From contig OZ038526.1 in assembly GCA_964036665.1 (NCBI GenBank), forward strand, positions 9,486,001 through 9,550,000: a DNA stretch of 64,000 bases, read 5' to 3'. This DNA is from Gordius sp. MW1 (lineage: Eukaryota; Nematomorpha; Gordioida; Gordea; Gordiidae). A program made the translations under genes and the position numbers. Shown here one piece after another: positions 48,342 through 61,200 of this stretch; position 1 is the first letter of the stretch; the number at the start of each line of letters is the position of its first letter. The notes under the pieces were generated by a model. The model made no database searches. It had not been told where the DNA came from and saw only the letters and a program-made list of their open reading frames with translations.

Positions 48342-49953
48342 CGCTGTGTACCTCATTTTGATGTGGAAATCTTGTGATATTGTAAATACGATAACCCGGT
48401 ATATGATGTGCTTATTTTTTGAGCCTTTATGACGAGGTGTACCACGCTACCCACCATATCATCATGCATTTGCTATTGTTATCTCTCGATCATATCGTCC
48501 ATTTGTCCCCTTATCGCATGTAGATATCTTTCCGTCCATATTAAACCAGCCCCCCCCTTCTTAGCGTTTAGGCTCCTCTCAATTAGCCTATTAACTCTTC
48601 AAATCGTGGGGTGGTGGAAGGAAACTAGGCGTCACTACTCTACTCTAACCGACAGATAACCTACTGAACTTTAACTAAGGCGCGTGGGACAATTAGAAAA
48701 CGCGTGGGGACAGTTGTATATATATGTTGTATATCTATGTTATGTTCATTAAGCTAATGTTTAACTCCATCCTCAGCCTACTTTTCCTCCACTAATTACC
48801 ACTTGATTCCCTCCTCCACTAGGGATGGGAAGGGGGGAGGGGGTGGGGTTCGTTAAAAATATATGCTAATAAACTTTAAGTGGACCTCATTACGAGGCTT
48901 GGTGCGACTTTAGGAGGACAATTTTAGATATGTCGCAACTGTCAACCCCCTCCCCCTCTCCCTTAATGCTTTTTTGGATGGACACCTTCTTAATCGCTTA
49001 CGGTTCATTTCATCCGATTCGTTGGTTACGCGTTCCCCTAGCCTTTAAGATTGCTCTTAAATTCACCCCGTATCCCTCAATCGGTTAGCCAGTCATTTAG
49101 CGACCCGTTAAACTTTTGTTTGCATTAGTTAGGCTCAAAAAATTTTTTTTTTAATGTCCTACAGCTTAAGTTAACTTTGACATATAAAGTTAGTCGCTTC
49201 TGGATTAAACTTCTATTGCATTTACGTTTTTACAGAGACCGCACTTGCTCACACATCGAGCCTCTCTCCCATACGACGTTCTTCCGCATATTAACCCCCA
49301 CCCCCCCCAACAACATAGATTGAAAGAACACTTGAATTCTGAAAGAGCCCGATAAAAAACTGTACGATTCATTGTCACAATTGTTATGCGCGTCGCCCTA
49401 CCAATTCAAGATGATCGTCCGAAATGCCTAGCCCGGAGTTCATTAAATGAGTACTGCTTTTTTATCATTTATATATTCTCTCAATATCCCCCCTTACCCA
49501 TTTTTATAATTTAAGTATTCCTAATCCCTCTGATTTTATTCGTATGTGATTACAACGTCGTCTCATCAATTAATCATGACATTCTTAGCTGATGCTACCT
49601 CCTATAATAATGAGATGCGTGCCCCAAACATTCTGAGCAATTTTTATTTAACCGCTGATTTGGGGTAATAAAGCTAATTTTCTAATTATATCGTTAATTT
49701 TCATTAAATTTCACGACATTTTAATTGTAGGTGGTGGTCAAATGACCGATTTATATAATTTAATATAAAAAAAGATTTTACTAAATGTGACAAGCAGCGA
49801 AATGTATAATTTGTACTTATAAATGAATATGAGAGCAATTGACAAATTAAGGGGGTTCACTTCATTTTTTACAAAATAAAATCCGCATTTTTTATATCTG
49901 AAACTTAATCTTGCATTAGGCAAACTTTGCGTTCACATTTCTATAAATGTATT
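48342..49953. other. Intergenic DNA
   Basis: No gene recognised. It is less AT-rich than the surroundings, with CCCC/GGGG runs. Confidence 0.4.
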
Positions 49954-50037
49954 ATGTATAAGCTCTTGTTTCTAATGAATCTTCTTTGCTTAGCTGTTGC
50001 TCTTTCATACTCGGCCCTTACTCTTCTGCCAATTGAG
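49954..50037 (+). CDS. Candidate signal-peptide exon
   Basis: The ATG (A at -3) opens a 28-codon frame, MYKLLFLMNLLCLAVAL followed by SYSA and LTLLPIE, with classic n-, h- and c-regions of a signal peptide. GTAAAA at 50038 directly follows GAG and is a plausible splice donor. Without splicing the frame ends six codons later. No downstream exon was identified before the flippase gene, so it may be an orphan exon or chance. Confidence 0.35.
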
Positions 50038-52299
50038 GTAAAAAATTCTTGCCTTTGAATTCTTCGCCGTCATTTCATTTTAAAAGATCCAAACACTCCC
50101 TGTTCAAACTAAATCTAAAAATGCTTTTAAAGGTCATATCTGAAAAAATTTGCATTAAATAGTCTGGCCACTTAAGTTGTAACATATGTACAGGATTGGG
50201 GGCGATTTTAAAATCGATGTTTTTTTAGTTATAAGGGTATCACTTTTCCTAATACTATAATGTATGAATGCATTGAATATTGCTTTTTAAGTTTGGATAA
50301 CATTTTGTAATAGATCAAAGTGGAAATGATTGATTTGATATCGATGCAAATTTGTACCTCCCCAATTTTGGAAGCTTATTTCGTTTTTGTTAATGGCTCC
50401 GAGAACCGTAATTATCGAAACACTTTTTCATTTGTTACTCACTCACATTTATGCAAATAAAGTTGAATTTCCTGTGATTTTTCCTAATTATGGAAAGCTT
50501 TGTAAACATTTACTTACTACTTAGATAGAAATTTGACTAAATATGGATGCTAATTTTCTCCTGTTTATTCGACATGTATTTAAATGCCCACTTTTTGCTT
50601 ATTAAGAGGCAGTCCTGGCCTATGGAAGCTTTGAATGTTCTCGAAAAACTTCTTTGAAACGTCCTAAAAAACGAATCTATCAGTTGGCATACGCTGGTTC
50701 GTTGGGTCAAATCGAATAAACTTAATAATTCTTGACAAGTTATTTTCGCTCGTAGTTTTTGAATTCTTTGGGCCCCATTAATAAATCAGTGGCCTCTTAC
50801 GCATTCAGAAGACCGCCAAATGCTTAGCAATTTGCAATAGATTATTGCTTTTTGTTTCTAACAGAAATGCCTCTATTTTCGTGCGTTTTTTAATTTGTTT
50901 AATGGTTATATTGATTAAAAATCTAGTTAATTGCCGACTTTCGGTAAAACCTACCCCTCCAGGCGACTCCTAAAATGATTATAAATCAGTGCTCTCCTAG
51001 GATTGGTTTTTTCCTTTTTTCGCCAAACGTTTCTGTTTGTAGACCTTTCGACGCCAACTTAGTATGTTATTTTCAACTTATCACAACTACATTTCTTTTT
51101 TGGCTTTCCAAAGTTTAAAACAATTTCTCTGTCCATAGCACTGTTATTTTTTAATTTTTCTATCTATCATCAAAAATTACCGATATTTCCATTTCGCCTC
51201 CCCTACAATTTTGGTCGATATTATGTATTTTGTTATAAAAAATTAAGGTTTTGATATATCTCAACATTTTTGGGACCAATAAAGTAAAAATTGAATTACG
51301 CTTAAAAACTAATTTAAAAGTGGGTACAAAATTGTCGTTCGTAATCTACAGGACAAGATTCATTTTTTTGCTTAAGAATAAAAAACATGAAAAAGGGTGT
51401 ATTTACATTATGAAAAGTGAAGTAATTATAGTTGCACACAAAAATAAATATAATATTAAAAAGTGTTATTTGACTGCCATGATAGTTTTGGTATGAGACG
51501 AGGGTGTTTTTAAGTCATATTTTAGGTTCGCCAGATTAGATGAAAATTATTTTTAAGGCCCCACTATTTCACAATCCTTCCCAGGGGTTTGTGTAAAGTT
51601 CTTACAATTAATTTTATCGCGACGATCCTTTAACAATCGCCAGTTGGCTTCTTCCCCCTACGTGCCCTGCCTAATAAGTATTCTAGATATTTGCGACCGT
51701 ATCGATGCATTCGACCAAAGTTTAACTGACAAAATGTCTATGAATCTCTATAAAATGTCTATGAATATTTAACGAAAATGCTCCTTGAGAGGGGTTTACA
51801 GAGACGAAAACTTAGGGTTAGTGTTTTAGGTTAGGGTTAGGATTAGATGCACACATTTTAATCGACAAATACATTTTCGTAGACATTTATTTGTTTTTTG
51901 CTTTTTTCTCAAATGCAACTGAATCATTTGCGACCGATCTGACCTAGTCTAAAACATGGATACTAAGCATTGAGTTTCGTTAACACGATTGAGGCATAGT
52001 CTTGTTAACTTTCCCATGATCATACTGTTCTAGAAGAATCCATAAGTGACCCTTATAGAGGAGAAGGGCTATCAGAGTGTTTATTATGTTTATAACAACG
52101 CTCATAATTAATTAAAATTTTTCTCCATACGTCACATCAATCTTAACAAATTAAACTTAGTAGTGATGGGTTGATTGAAATGTTTTCCACTTTTGAACCA
52201 GCACCGTTTTGGTTAGCCTCAAAGCACTCAACTCGCACCCACTGCCTCATCACTTAAGGGTTGCCACATAAATACGAGCTAAAGAAAGCTAGGCGTAGT
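50038..52299. other. Intergenic DNA upstream of the flippase gene
   Basis: No gene recognised. Three to four TTAGG/TTAGGG-type motifs cluster at 51807-51845, and AAATGTCTA / TAGACATTT inverted pieces lie at about 51730-51895. Confidence 0.4.
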
Positions 52300-55200
52300 A
52301 TGAAACAAACTAAGTCGCGATGGTTTTCACGCAAACAATCATCCAACAAAGACAACCAAGGTAAACTTTATGGCCCTAACCACAAATTTGTAGAATAACC
52401 GAAAATAATAAAAAAAATGGGTTCTAAACTATTTTTGTTTGCATATTTTTGGTGCAACACTGCCTAATGTTTCGTTTTTATTCAAATTTATAACGTTACG
52501 TATAAAATTCAAAAATTTCCTTTGACCGAATTTATTGCTAAAAATGTATAAAAATTATGAACAGAAAAGGAGCGAAAGATTCGAATCGGAGATCCGGCCT
52601 ACAACCAGTCGTTCAACTACGCGGTAAGTTATATCACTCTGTCTGTGTACAAATCCAATTTGGCATAAAAATGCACTTTTCTACGTTATATTTGCGTGGA
52701 CGTATTTTGTTAAGTGAAAACTGAGAAGTGGGAAAATAATTTTACGTTAACCTTTTTTTGGCTTTGCCCACAGAACAATTTTATAAGCACGAGCAAGTAT
52801 TCAATTTTCACATTCCTCCCAAAAAATCTCTTCGAACAATTCCAGCGCATAGCCAACGCCTACTTCCTATGTCTCCTAATCCTGCAAGTAATAATATAAG
52901 CGAGTGTCATAAAAACGGCTGGGTTTTGTTTGGTCGACCTTTGATTTTGGTCGACTAAACATAAACAGACCACAATCTTTGGTTTGTTGATGTTTAATCG
53001 ACCAAACCAATGGTCGACCAAACAAATCTCAGCCATTTTTACAACACTACTATAAGCATCAAAGTCAATGTCATAAACCGACTTTGGATTTTCTGTTTTT
53101 TTAAAACCTATAAAATCGATAAATTGTTTGTCAATCAATTATTTATTTATTGGTCGGCACCCATAGTTGATCCCCCAAATATCTTCTCTCACCCCCATAA
53201 CCACGGTCATCCCCCTGGTGTGCGTGCTCTCCCTCACAGCCCTCAAAGATGGAATCGATGATATAGTAAAATACATTCATTTATCGAGCTTTTACCTGTC
53301 CAAATCCAAGATTTTGGGCAGCTTGACAATTTTTTGTTTGTTGATTAAGAACTCTAACGTTATATTTAACACTCTGATGGTCAGGTCTGACCCCAAGCGT
53401 TCTAAGATGGGGTGGGATTTTAATAATGAAAATAATAGCTCCCCTATATTGGACTCTAGTTACTTATTGTAGATGAAATATTATTCTTACAAGTGCAAAA
53501 AGTCAATCGTTTATTTAACCAAATTATTGCTACTTCAAATTGATGTCCTCTTTAATCTGACCAGCCGAGTGTTAAGCTTATGTGTTGCGTTCTTGGATTA
53601 GTTGGTATCAACTCATTTAATTTATATATTTATCTGATTATTTACAAAAATGTTGAGCTTTTTACTTTGTTGGCGTTTAGCGAAGACACCACAACGACCG
53701 GATCGTTAATAATCGGAAATCGTTCGTGCTTCGGAACGGGCAAATTGTCGAAGAGAAATGGCACAAGGTTCAAGTTGGTGACATCCTCAAGCTAACAAAT
53801 GACCAATTTGTGGCCGTAAGCAATTTTAGTATCAATCACAAAATATCACGTTTAATTTTGTGGCAAAGTACCTTTCTGTATATATTATTGTTAGTAATTA
53901 AGTCAGTAGCTATTTGTGTATTTAGTAGAGGGCAGGGGCATGGGCATAGCCAAGGGGGGGGGGGCAGGGAGGGGCGGCTGCCCCCTCTAAATTCAAATAT
54001 TTGTTGAAATTTATTAAAATTATGGCAAAAATTTTAAAAAATGATCATTTTGCCCCTCCCTTAATCATTATTGTTCTTCCCTTGCCCCCCTCTAATCCCA
54101 ATGCTGGCTACGCCCATGGGCAGGGGGGTACCGTCTACCTTACGTAGACGTTCATATCCTTTAATCTTAATAAGTATTAACAAATTTGACATTTTGGGCA
54201 CACTTGTCTCCCCCCCCCCCTTTTTATTTGAGCCGAAAACTCGAGTATAAAATGGTTCACTTTGAATGGTGCATCGTGCAGCGATTACCTAACATTCTGT
54301 CTAAATATTTATCTCGGTCGTCAAAAGTTACAATCTAACTAATTTTGAACACAGTTAAATTTTAACTTAGATGTAATTTTAGAGTACGCCTACTACGCGT
54401 ATACAAATGTGCTGGCCGCACCGTTTATAGCTGTAAAAATTGTAACATACATTGGTTTGTCGGGGTATTAATAGGCGGACCTGTTGCTCGTGAGCAGTAG
54501 CGAACCCAATGGGCTATGCTACATCGAGACTGCCGAACTGGACGGGTATATTTTTTATGAAATGTTATATTATAAATGTTTATTCACGTGTGTGACAAGA
54601 ATTCAACGCACATTCTCTAATGATTTCGGATTGTTATCACAGAGAAACTAATTTGAAGTGCCGGCAAGCGTTGACCGAAACTGCAGAACTCGAGGATGAC
54701 CTCGTCAAAATGGGAAGCCTCGATGGTAGATGATATTATGTTTTGTACCAAATGTCATATAACTGAAGTGTTTTAAAGTTTCTTAAAATTGTTTTTTATT
54801 AATTATAATTTTTTTAAATTAAAATATAGCTGAAATAACGTGCGAACCGCCCAACAATAGGCTCAACAAGTTTGAGGGCGTCCTTACTTGGAAGGGTAAA
54901 ACTTTCCCGCTCGACAACGATCGCGTTTTACTTAGGGGCTGCATTCTAAGGTTAAAATTAATGATTTTTTAAAGCTGCTTTATAATTGCTTGCTAGCGAT
55001 TAATGTGGCAATGATATAATTTATAATAGCATATAATTTAACTAATATATATATAACGGTATATGGAACGTTAACATGTAATTGGTTTGGCTAAGTGTTT
55101 ATGTGTTTTTTCTGTAGTTCTATAAAGATCAAGCACTATTGAAAATTTGTCGCTGTTATTAAAACACTTTTTATTTTAATAGGTCCTTCCAAATTAATTA

Positions 55201-58200
55201 CAAACAATGATACATATTTGCTTTACCTAAGCCTTCCCTTTAGCCAGTTTTGACTTTAAATGTTGTCATCAATCAAAGAGAACGCGATATTTTGTAATTT
55301 TGGTAAATTAATCTTTCGTATCGGTCAGAAATACCAAATGGTGTTACGGGGTCGTCCTCTTTGCCGGCAAAGACACTAAACTGATGCAAAATTGTGGCAA
55401 AGACATTTTCAAGCGAACTTCGATTGACAAACTCGTTAACCTTCTTATAATCGGGGTGTGACACTAATTTCCAAAATCTAAACATATTAATCTATTTGGT
55501 AACTTTCTGAATACTTGTTCCTTGAACAGTGTCAGCCATGTAGCAATATGATAAGACATTATAAGCGTTGACAGAAAAGAGATTTGTTGATGATTCTGTT
55601 AAATTTTCTCAGCATTAAACATAACATTTCTTGGCACTTTAATGATGGAATGTTTTACCAAGGATAACCATTTGAACATTAATGCTTGTCCTTGTTATAC
55701 AAGAAAAAATAGTGCTTTCATTGTTTAAATTACATTTAACTGAATAATTGCACTTTCTAATAGGAAACGCGAAGTTTAATAATTAAGATAACTTCGATTG
55801 GTATCGAGAGAACAATAATTTCACATAAACACTGTTGCGATTATAGACTAATAAAACCATAGACTGCCGAACAGCTGATAATTTTTTAGCAAATATAGCA
55901 AGCGCCATATTGTGGGAAATTGCAACCAAACAATAGAATTCAGCATAATTTATTGTTCTTTGTTACTTATTTTTTTAATTTATAAATTAAGCTATTAGTC
56001 TATTTATTTTCTACATTATTATACCTTGGAGAAGTATAAATATACCTATTTTTGAGTTTTTCCTACAATATGACAGCTATTTTGGTGTCTGAATGGTTTT
56101 AATAGTAAAAATCAGCTGTTCGGTAGTCTATGGTTTTATTAATCTACGGTTACGATATATTAAATATGCTTGATTATATCATTAGATTTTCATCTTCCTC
56201 CTCGCGGTGTGCTTGTTCACTGCCATCGGTCATGGGATATGGCAAAGTCAGATGGGCATCTATTTTAGGGTTGTTTTGCCGTGGGAAAGTTTCGTACCCA
56301 AATTCGTACCAGCCGGCATAGCCCTCATCTCTTCCTTAACGTTTCTGTCCTACCTGATCTTACTCAACACACTAGTCCCCATCTCGCTATACGTTAGGTC
56401 ATTCTTGGCACCATTTTGGCTTGATGATTTTTAAAGTTTTTTCGCACATTTTCCACTTTCGATGCTACGAAATAAAGGGATAAGTAACTATGATATTCGG
56501 TAAAAATTATATTGTTAAACACTTGTCTCCAAGTTTTTATTTTTTTTGTAAGCTTTTCTATAATTGCTCAAATAAATGCTGGTAAAATCTGCATTTGCCC
56601 TGTTAATTTTGATATAGTAAGCAAAACTTTGACAGTGTTAATGCGTGGTTTATCACGAATTTGTAGCATCGAAATGATACGCATAGCTCATAGTTTTTGG
56701 GTCAATTGGGATATCAAGATGTTTGACACGACCTCAGGTATTTCGGCCAAAGCCCGCACAACGACCCTCAACGAAGAACTCGGGCAAATACAATACATTT
56801 TCTCCGACAAAACCGGAACCCTGACTCAAGTATGACGTGGCACAATATAAGTATTATTTATAAAATACAAGTCAATTATTGTACCGAAATGATTTTCAGG
56901 CTTTTACAAACCTACTAATGCGCTTTATTTTGTATTGCTGCGATGATCATTAAGTTTTTTATTTGAATTTTTGGTTATTACGTCGTCTCAACTTTTAATG
57001 AAATGTCATAACAGAATAAATTCAAATACAATTAATATTCTGTAAATGACTTAATCGGTCGTCCTGGTTCCTTTTGTCGAAAAACCCCATTTTTGCATTA
57101 TATTCTGTTTGGCAATCTTAAAATGTTATCCTTTTTCGATGGCTTTGAAACGAAAATGATTGGGTTTTTTTAATTTTTACGCTTAACAGAACATCATGTG
57201 CTTCAAGAAATGCTCAATCGCAGGCCAAATATACGGTTACGTCCCGGACGAGAAGGGCAATTATATGTCGCCATCCGATGTAATAATTTGTCACAGTTGT
57301 CGTCGTGGCAGCCTATATTATATTTTTTCATCAAAAGTCTACCCTTACAAATCAGCTAAATTTTGCATGTGATTATTTCGCAGAAAGATAAATCGCTCGA
57401 TTTAAGCTCAAACCCCTATTTCGAACCCAAGTTCAAGTTTTACGACAAAAGGCTGGTCGACAAGATACGCGACAATGATCAGGACGTCTTGATCTTTTTC
57501 AAAATACTCGCTCTCTGCCATACCATCATGCCCGGCGAAAAAAATGGTATATTCTTAGATTTCACAATTAATAAAAATATTGAAAATCTAATTATTAAAT
57601 TTTTTCCAGTAGATTATTTTTAAAAAATGGTTTCTGAGATGTCATTCGCTGAATTTTTTTTTAATTGTGCCCTTATAATCATTATAATTGAATGCAGGAC
57701 AACTAGAATATCTTGCTCAATCGCCGGACGAAGGTGCCCTCGTTTCGGCTGCCAGAAATTTTGGCGTCGTTTTCAAAGTAAAACTTCCTTTCCAAGTTCA
57801 ATATATTTATTCCTAATTTTTTGACAACTTTTTAAATTGGGTTAGTTAATAATAATCTGCAAATTTTGAACTTATTTTTCCATCGGCTCCTCGCTGAAAA
57901 CAAAAACATGTTTCCTTTTAGTCTAAACTCCTATATTGTATCGTTCATACTAAATTTAACAATGAGATGCATTTTATAATTTTGTTGAACGATTCTATTA
58001 CTTGGCGCTTAGGGACTATGATAAGTGTTTTGTATTGTAATTGTGGTGTTCTTAATAGTCTCGAACACCCAACACCATTACGATAGAGGTGGAGGGCAAG
58101 GAGTGCATTTACCAGTTGCTGGCCATCTTCGATTTCAATAACGTCCGAAAAAGGATGTCCGTAAGCTTTTTACGCATTTTAAATCCATATGAATTTATCA

Positions 58201-61200
58201 TCTATTTCCTAAATTAAGCTTGCTCACTGAGAAATATTTTATTTTCACGCCAGGTTATAGTGAAAAGAGATGGGAAAATTATGTTGTACTGCAAGGGAGC
58301 CGATACGGTCATCATGGAGCGGTTGGACCCCAACGATCCCCCCACTTTGAGTACCATTACCTTGGACCATTTAACTGTGAGCTCAAAAATGTGTAGTTTA
58401 CCTTTTTTAGGGTTAGCTGATTATTTTGCTGATAAAAATACATTATAAATCGATCGAAAGGTCTAAATATCAATCTGATCCATTTTCAATTGTCGATTAT
58501 ATATTATTTCCTGTAAGTTAATTTGAAAAGTGAAATTTTTGCATCAATTTCCCTCACTTTTTATTCTTTCGTCTATTGTGGGAAAACAAAAATCTCTATA
58601 AAAATCTCACAAGACTGCTTTTAAATACAACATTAAATGTAATTTTTTATTATACAGCGTTTTGCCGTCGAAGGTCTTCGTACCCTTTGTTTAGCTTACA
58701 AAGAAATTAACCCGACCACATTCCACGAATGGCAGAAACGTTATTACATAACTAAGTAGGCTCTCATTTATATTGGGGAAATGTGAATTATTTTAGCAAT
58801 TTTTTTTACTATAAAGAGGTGGTTATATATGATGTATAAATGAATCGCATGTTGCTTACAAAGACGATTGTTCAATATTTATTATACTTAATATATATAA
58901 AATCTAATCAACACTTGCTCACGACAAATTCGTATCGTTTTGAGTTAGTGTCATATATGTGCGTATATGAAAGATGAATTGTTTTATCATTATATCTTTT
59001 ATTTATCATAATTCACATATCGATATCTATGTTATATTATTGCTATAATTATAAATTTTAACAATGTGAATTTAAACTAAAATCAGGTTTTATTAAATTA
59101 ATTTAATTTTTTCCTTTGTTCTTATTTTGTATTCACGCCCCCTTACCGGCCCCTACTTTATTTTCTTTTAAGATTATCCATCTAGTCGAAATAAAGTTAA
59201 TTTTATTTATCAAGCTATTTAGTTAATATTATTCATATTATTATTCCTCGCAAATGATCATGAACTTATTAAACAGTTAGGTTCTAAAATAATAAAAATT
59301 CTCTTTAAATAAATGTTGTATATTTCTACATAATTCTAAACATGGTGTAAATTTATAAAATGAATTTTCGCTTTAACTAATTTTGTGTATATGGACGGCA
59401 TGGTAGTTAAAAATGTTGACACATGTCTAATGACTCATTTTGGTTGTATTTATTAGCTCATCCCTGGAAAACCGCGATGCTAAATTAGATGCTTTGTATG
59501 AAGAACTGGAAATGGATTTACACCTCGCAGGGGCTACGGCGGTGGAAGATAAATTGCAGGAGGGTGTACCCGAAACCATCGCCAACTTACTCAGGGCCGG
59601 TATTCGAATTTGGGTGCTCACCGGCGATAAACAAGGTTTTACATTTGCAAGCATTTTACAGCATAAAGAATTTAATGACCCCAAAATTTAAGCCTTCTTT
59701 TTTTAATATTATAAAAATTATATGTTAATAGATTCGTCTTTAATAATGTACTCGTAGTTATAAAGTTTATTTTAAAAGTCAAAGGCAGTCTTTAGAGATC
59801 TGCATGGGCCAAAATTTTAGGTTCAGGCCCGGCCCATACCCGCACAAATATTATTTTTTTGGCCCGCACCCGGCCCGCAAAAAAAATTAAAAAATTGCGC
59901 CGCATCAGGCCCGCACGAGTAAAATCGTCTACGTTATTTCAAAATTATTTATTTGAATAAAAACCATTTCGTATTGTTTAAAAAATAACATAGCTATTTC
60001 ATATAAAATCGGGTTTAATCAAAAATTATAATTTAATGTTATTTAAAAATAAAAGACTATCTATTCTAACAGGCAATAATTTCATTCTTATCTATTCTAT
60101 AAGGCGACTTGCCTTACTAAATGTGCGTTACTCGCAGCACTGGTGGCTGGAATTGACAAAAACTGAATAGCTAATTTTGTTAAGTTTGGTAGTATAAGTT
60201 GGTGTTCTTTCCACAATAAAATCACATCTAGCTGAGCATTTAGATTTAATTTAAGATAAGTATCAACTTGGTTAAAATCTTCAATCCTTTCCGCTTCATC
60301 ATCCTCCAAATGGAAATATCCATATTTGCCTCACCAATAGATATTTGCTTAGTGTTGCACACCTGAGCTGGATTGCTCATAGATGGTCGACTTATGCAAG
60401 AAGAGCTAGGGTCAACTTAAATGGATTTCTTCAGAAATTCTGTTACCGTGGTTTTTACGAAGCTTTTTTCATCTTCGGGTAGCATTTTTAACCTGCAAAA
60501 CTTAGGAACAAGAAGGTTTGATATTTTATGATAAATATCGATTTGAAACTAGCATCGTTTTGTCCTTTTTAATTTATAAATCTCTAAATCAACAGGATTA
60601 CTTTACACATAGATGGAAACAAATTTGGATGCTTTTTGGTTATATATAAAAGGGTAATACTAAAGAGTGGTGTGTTATCCGCATCTAACTCGATGCTTGC
60701 CTTTTCATAAAGGGAAAGCATATTTTAAGAGCATGATATGTTTTTTTGGAAATGCCTTCGAGTTTTTCCATTAAATCTTTGCCAGATATAAAACTGATCA
60801 TTTCATCATACATCTCATGCAAACTTTTTAACTTAATGAATTTTGAATTCCACGATTTTTGTTCGGGAAAATGAATGTTTTTATCATCAAGCTAATAAGT
60901 GCATTTTTGTGATTATTGTGGTGTTTCACACCGTTTTCGTAGTCGGTTTCTTTTCCCCTATACCCCCCCCCCCCCCCCGCTTACTGGTTTTAACTACTTT
61001 TCCGATTGGCTTTTGTCACCAGGATAAGATTTTATGATTTTATTACCCATCTCAAGCGCTTACTGGTTTTAACTACCTTTTCGTTGAGCCTTTTAATGGC
61101 CTTCGCGTTAGTTAGTGTAATTGCACATTCATCGTTATTATAAGATTATTATAAAATAATTCATTCATTTTCGCGTAGTTTGCAATCACTTATTTTGAGC

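Noticed and set aside
55273-55485. Minus-strand open frame of 70 codons
   Set aside because: It is the antisense shadow of flippase exon 9 (55329-55455), whose plus-strand translation matches the family.
59427-59684. Minus-strand open frame opposite flippase exon 18
   Set aside because: Antisense shadow of conserved coding sequence.
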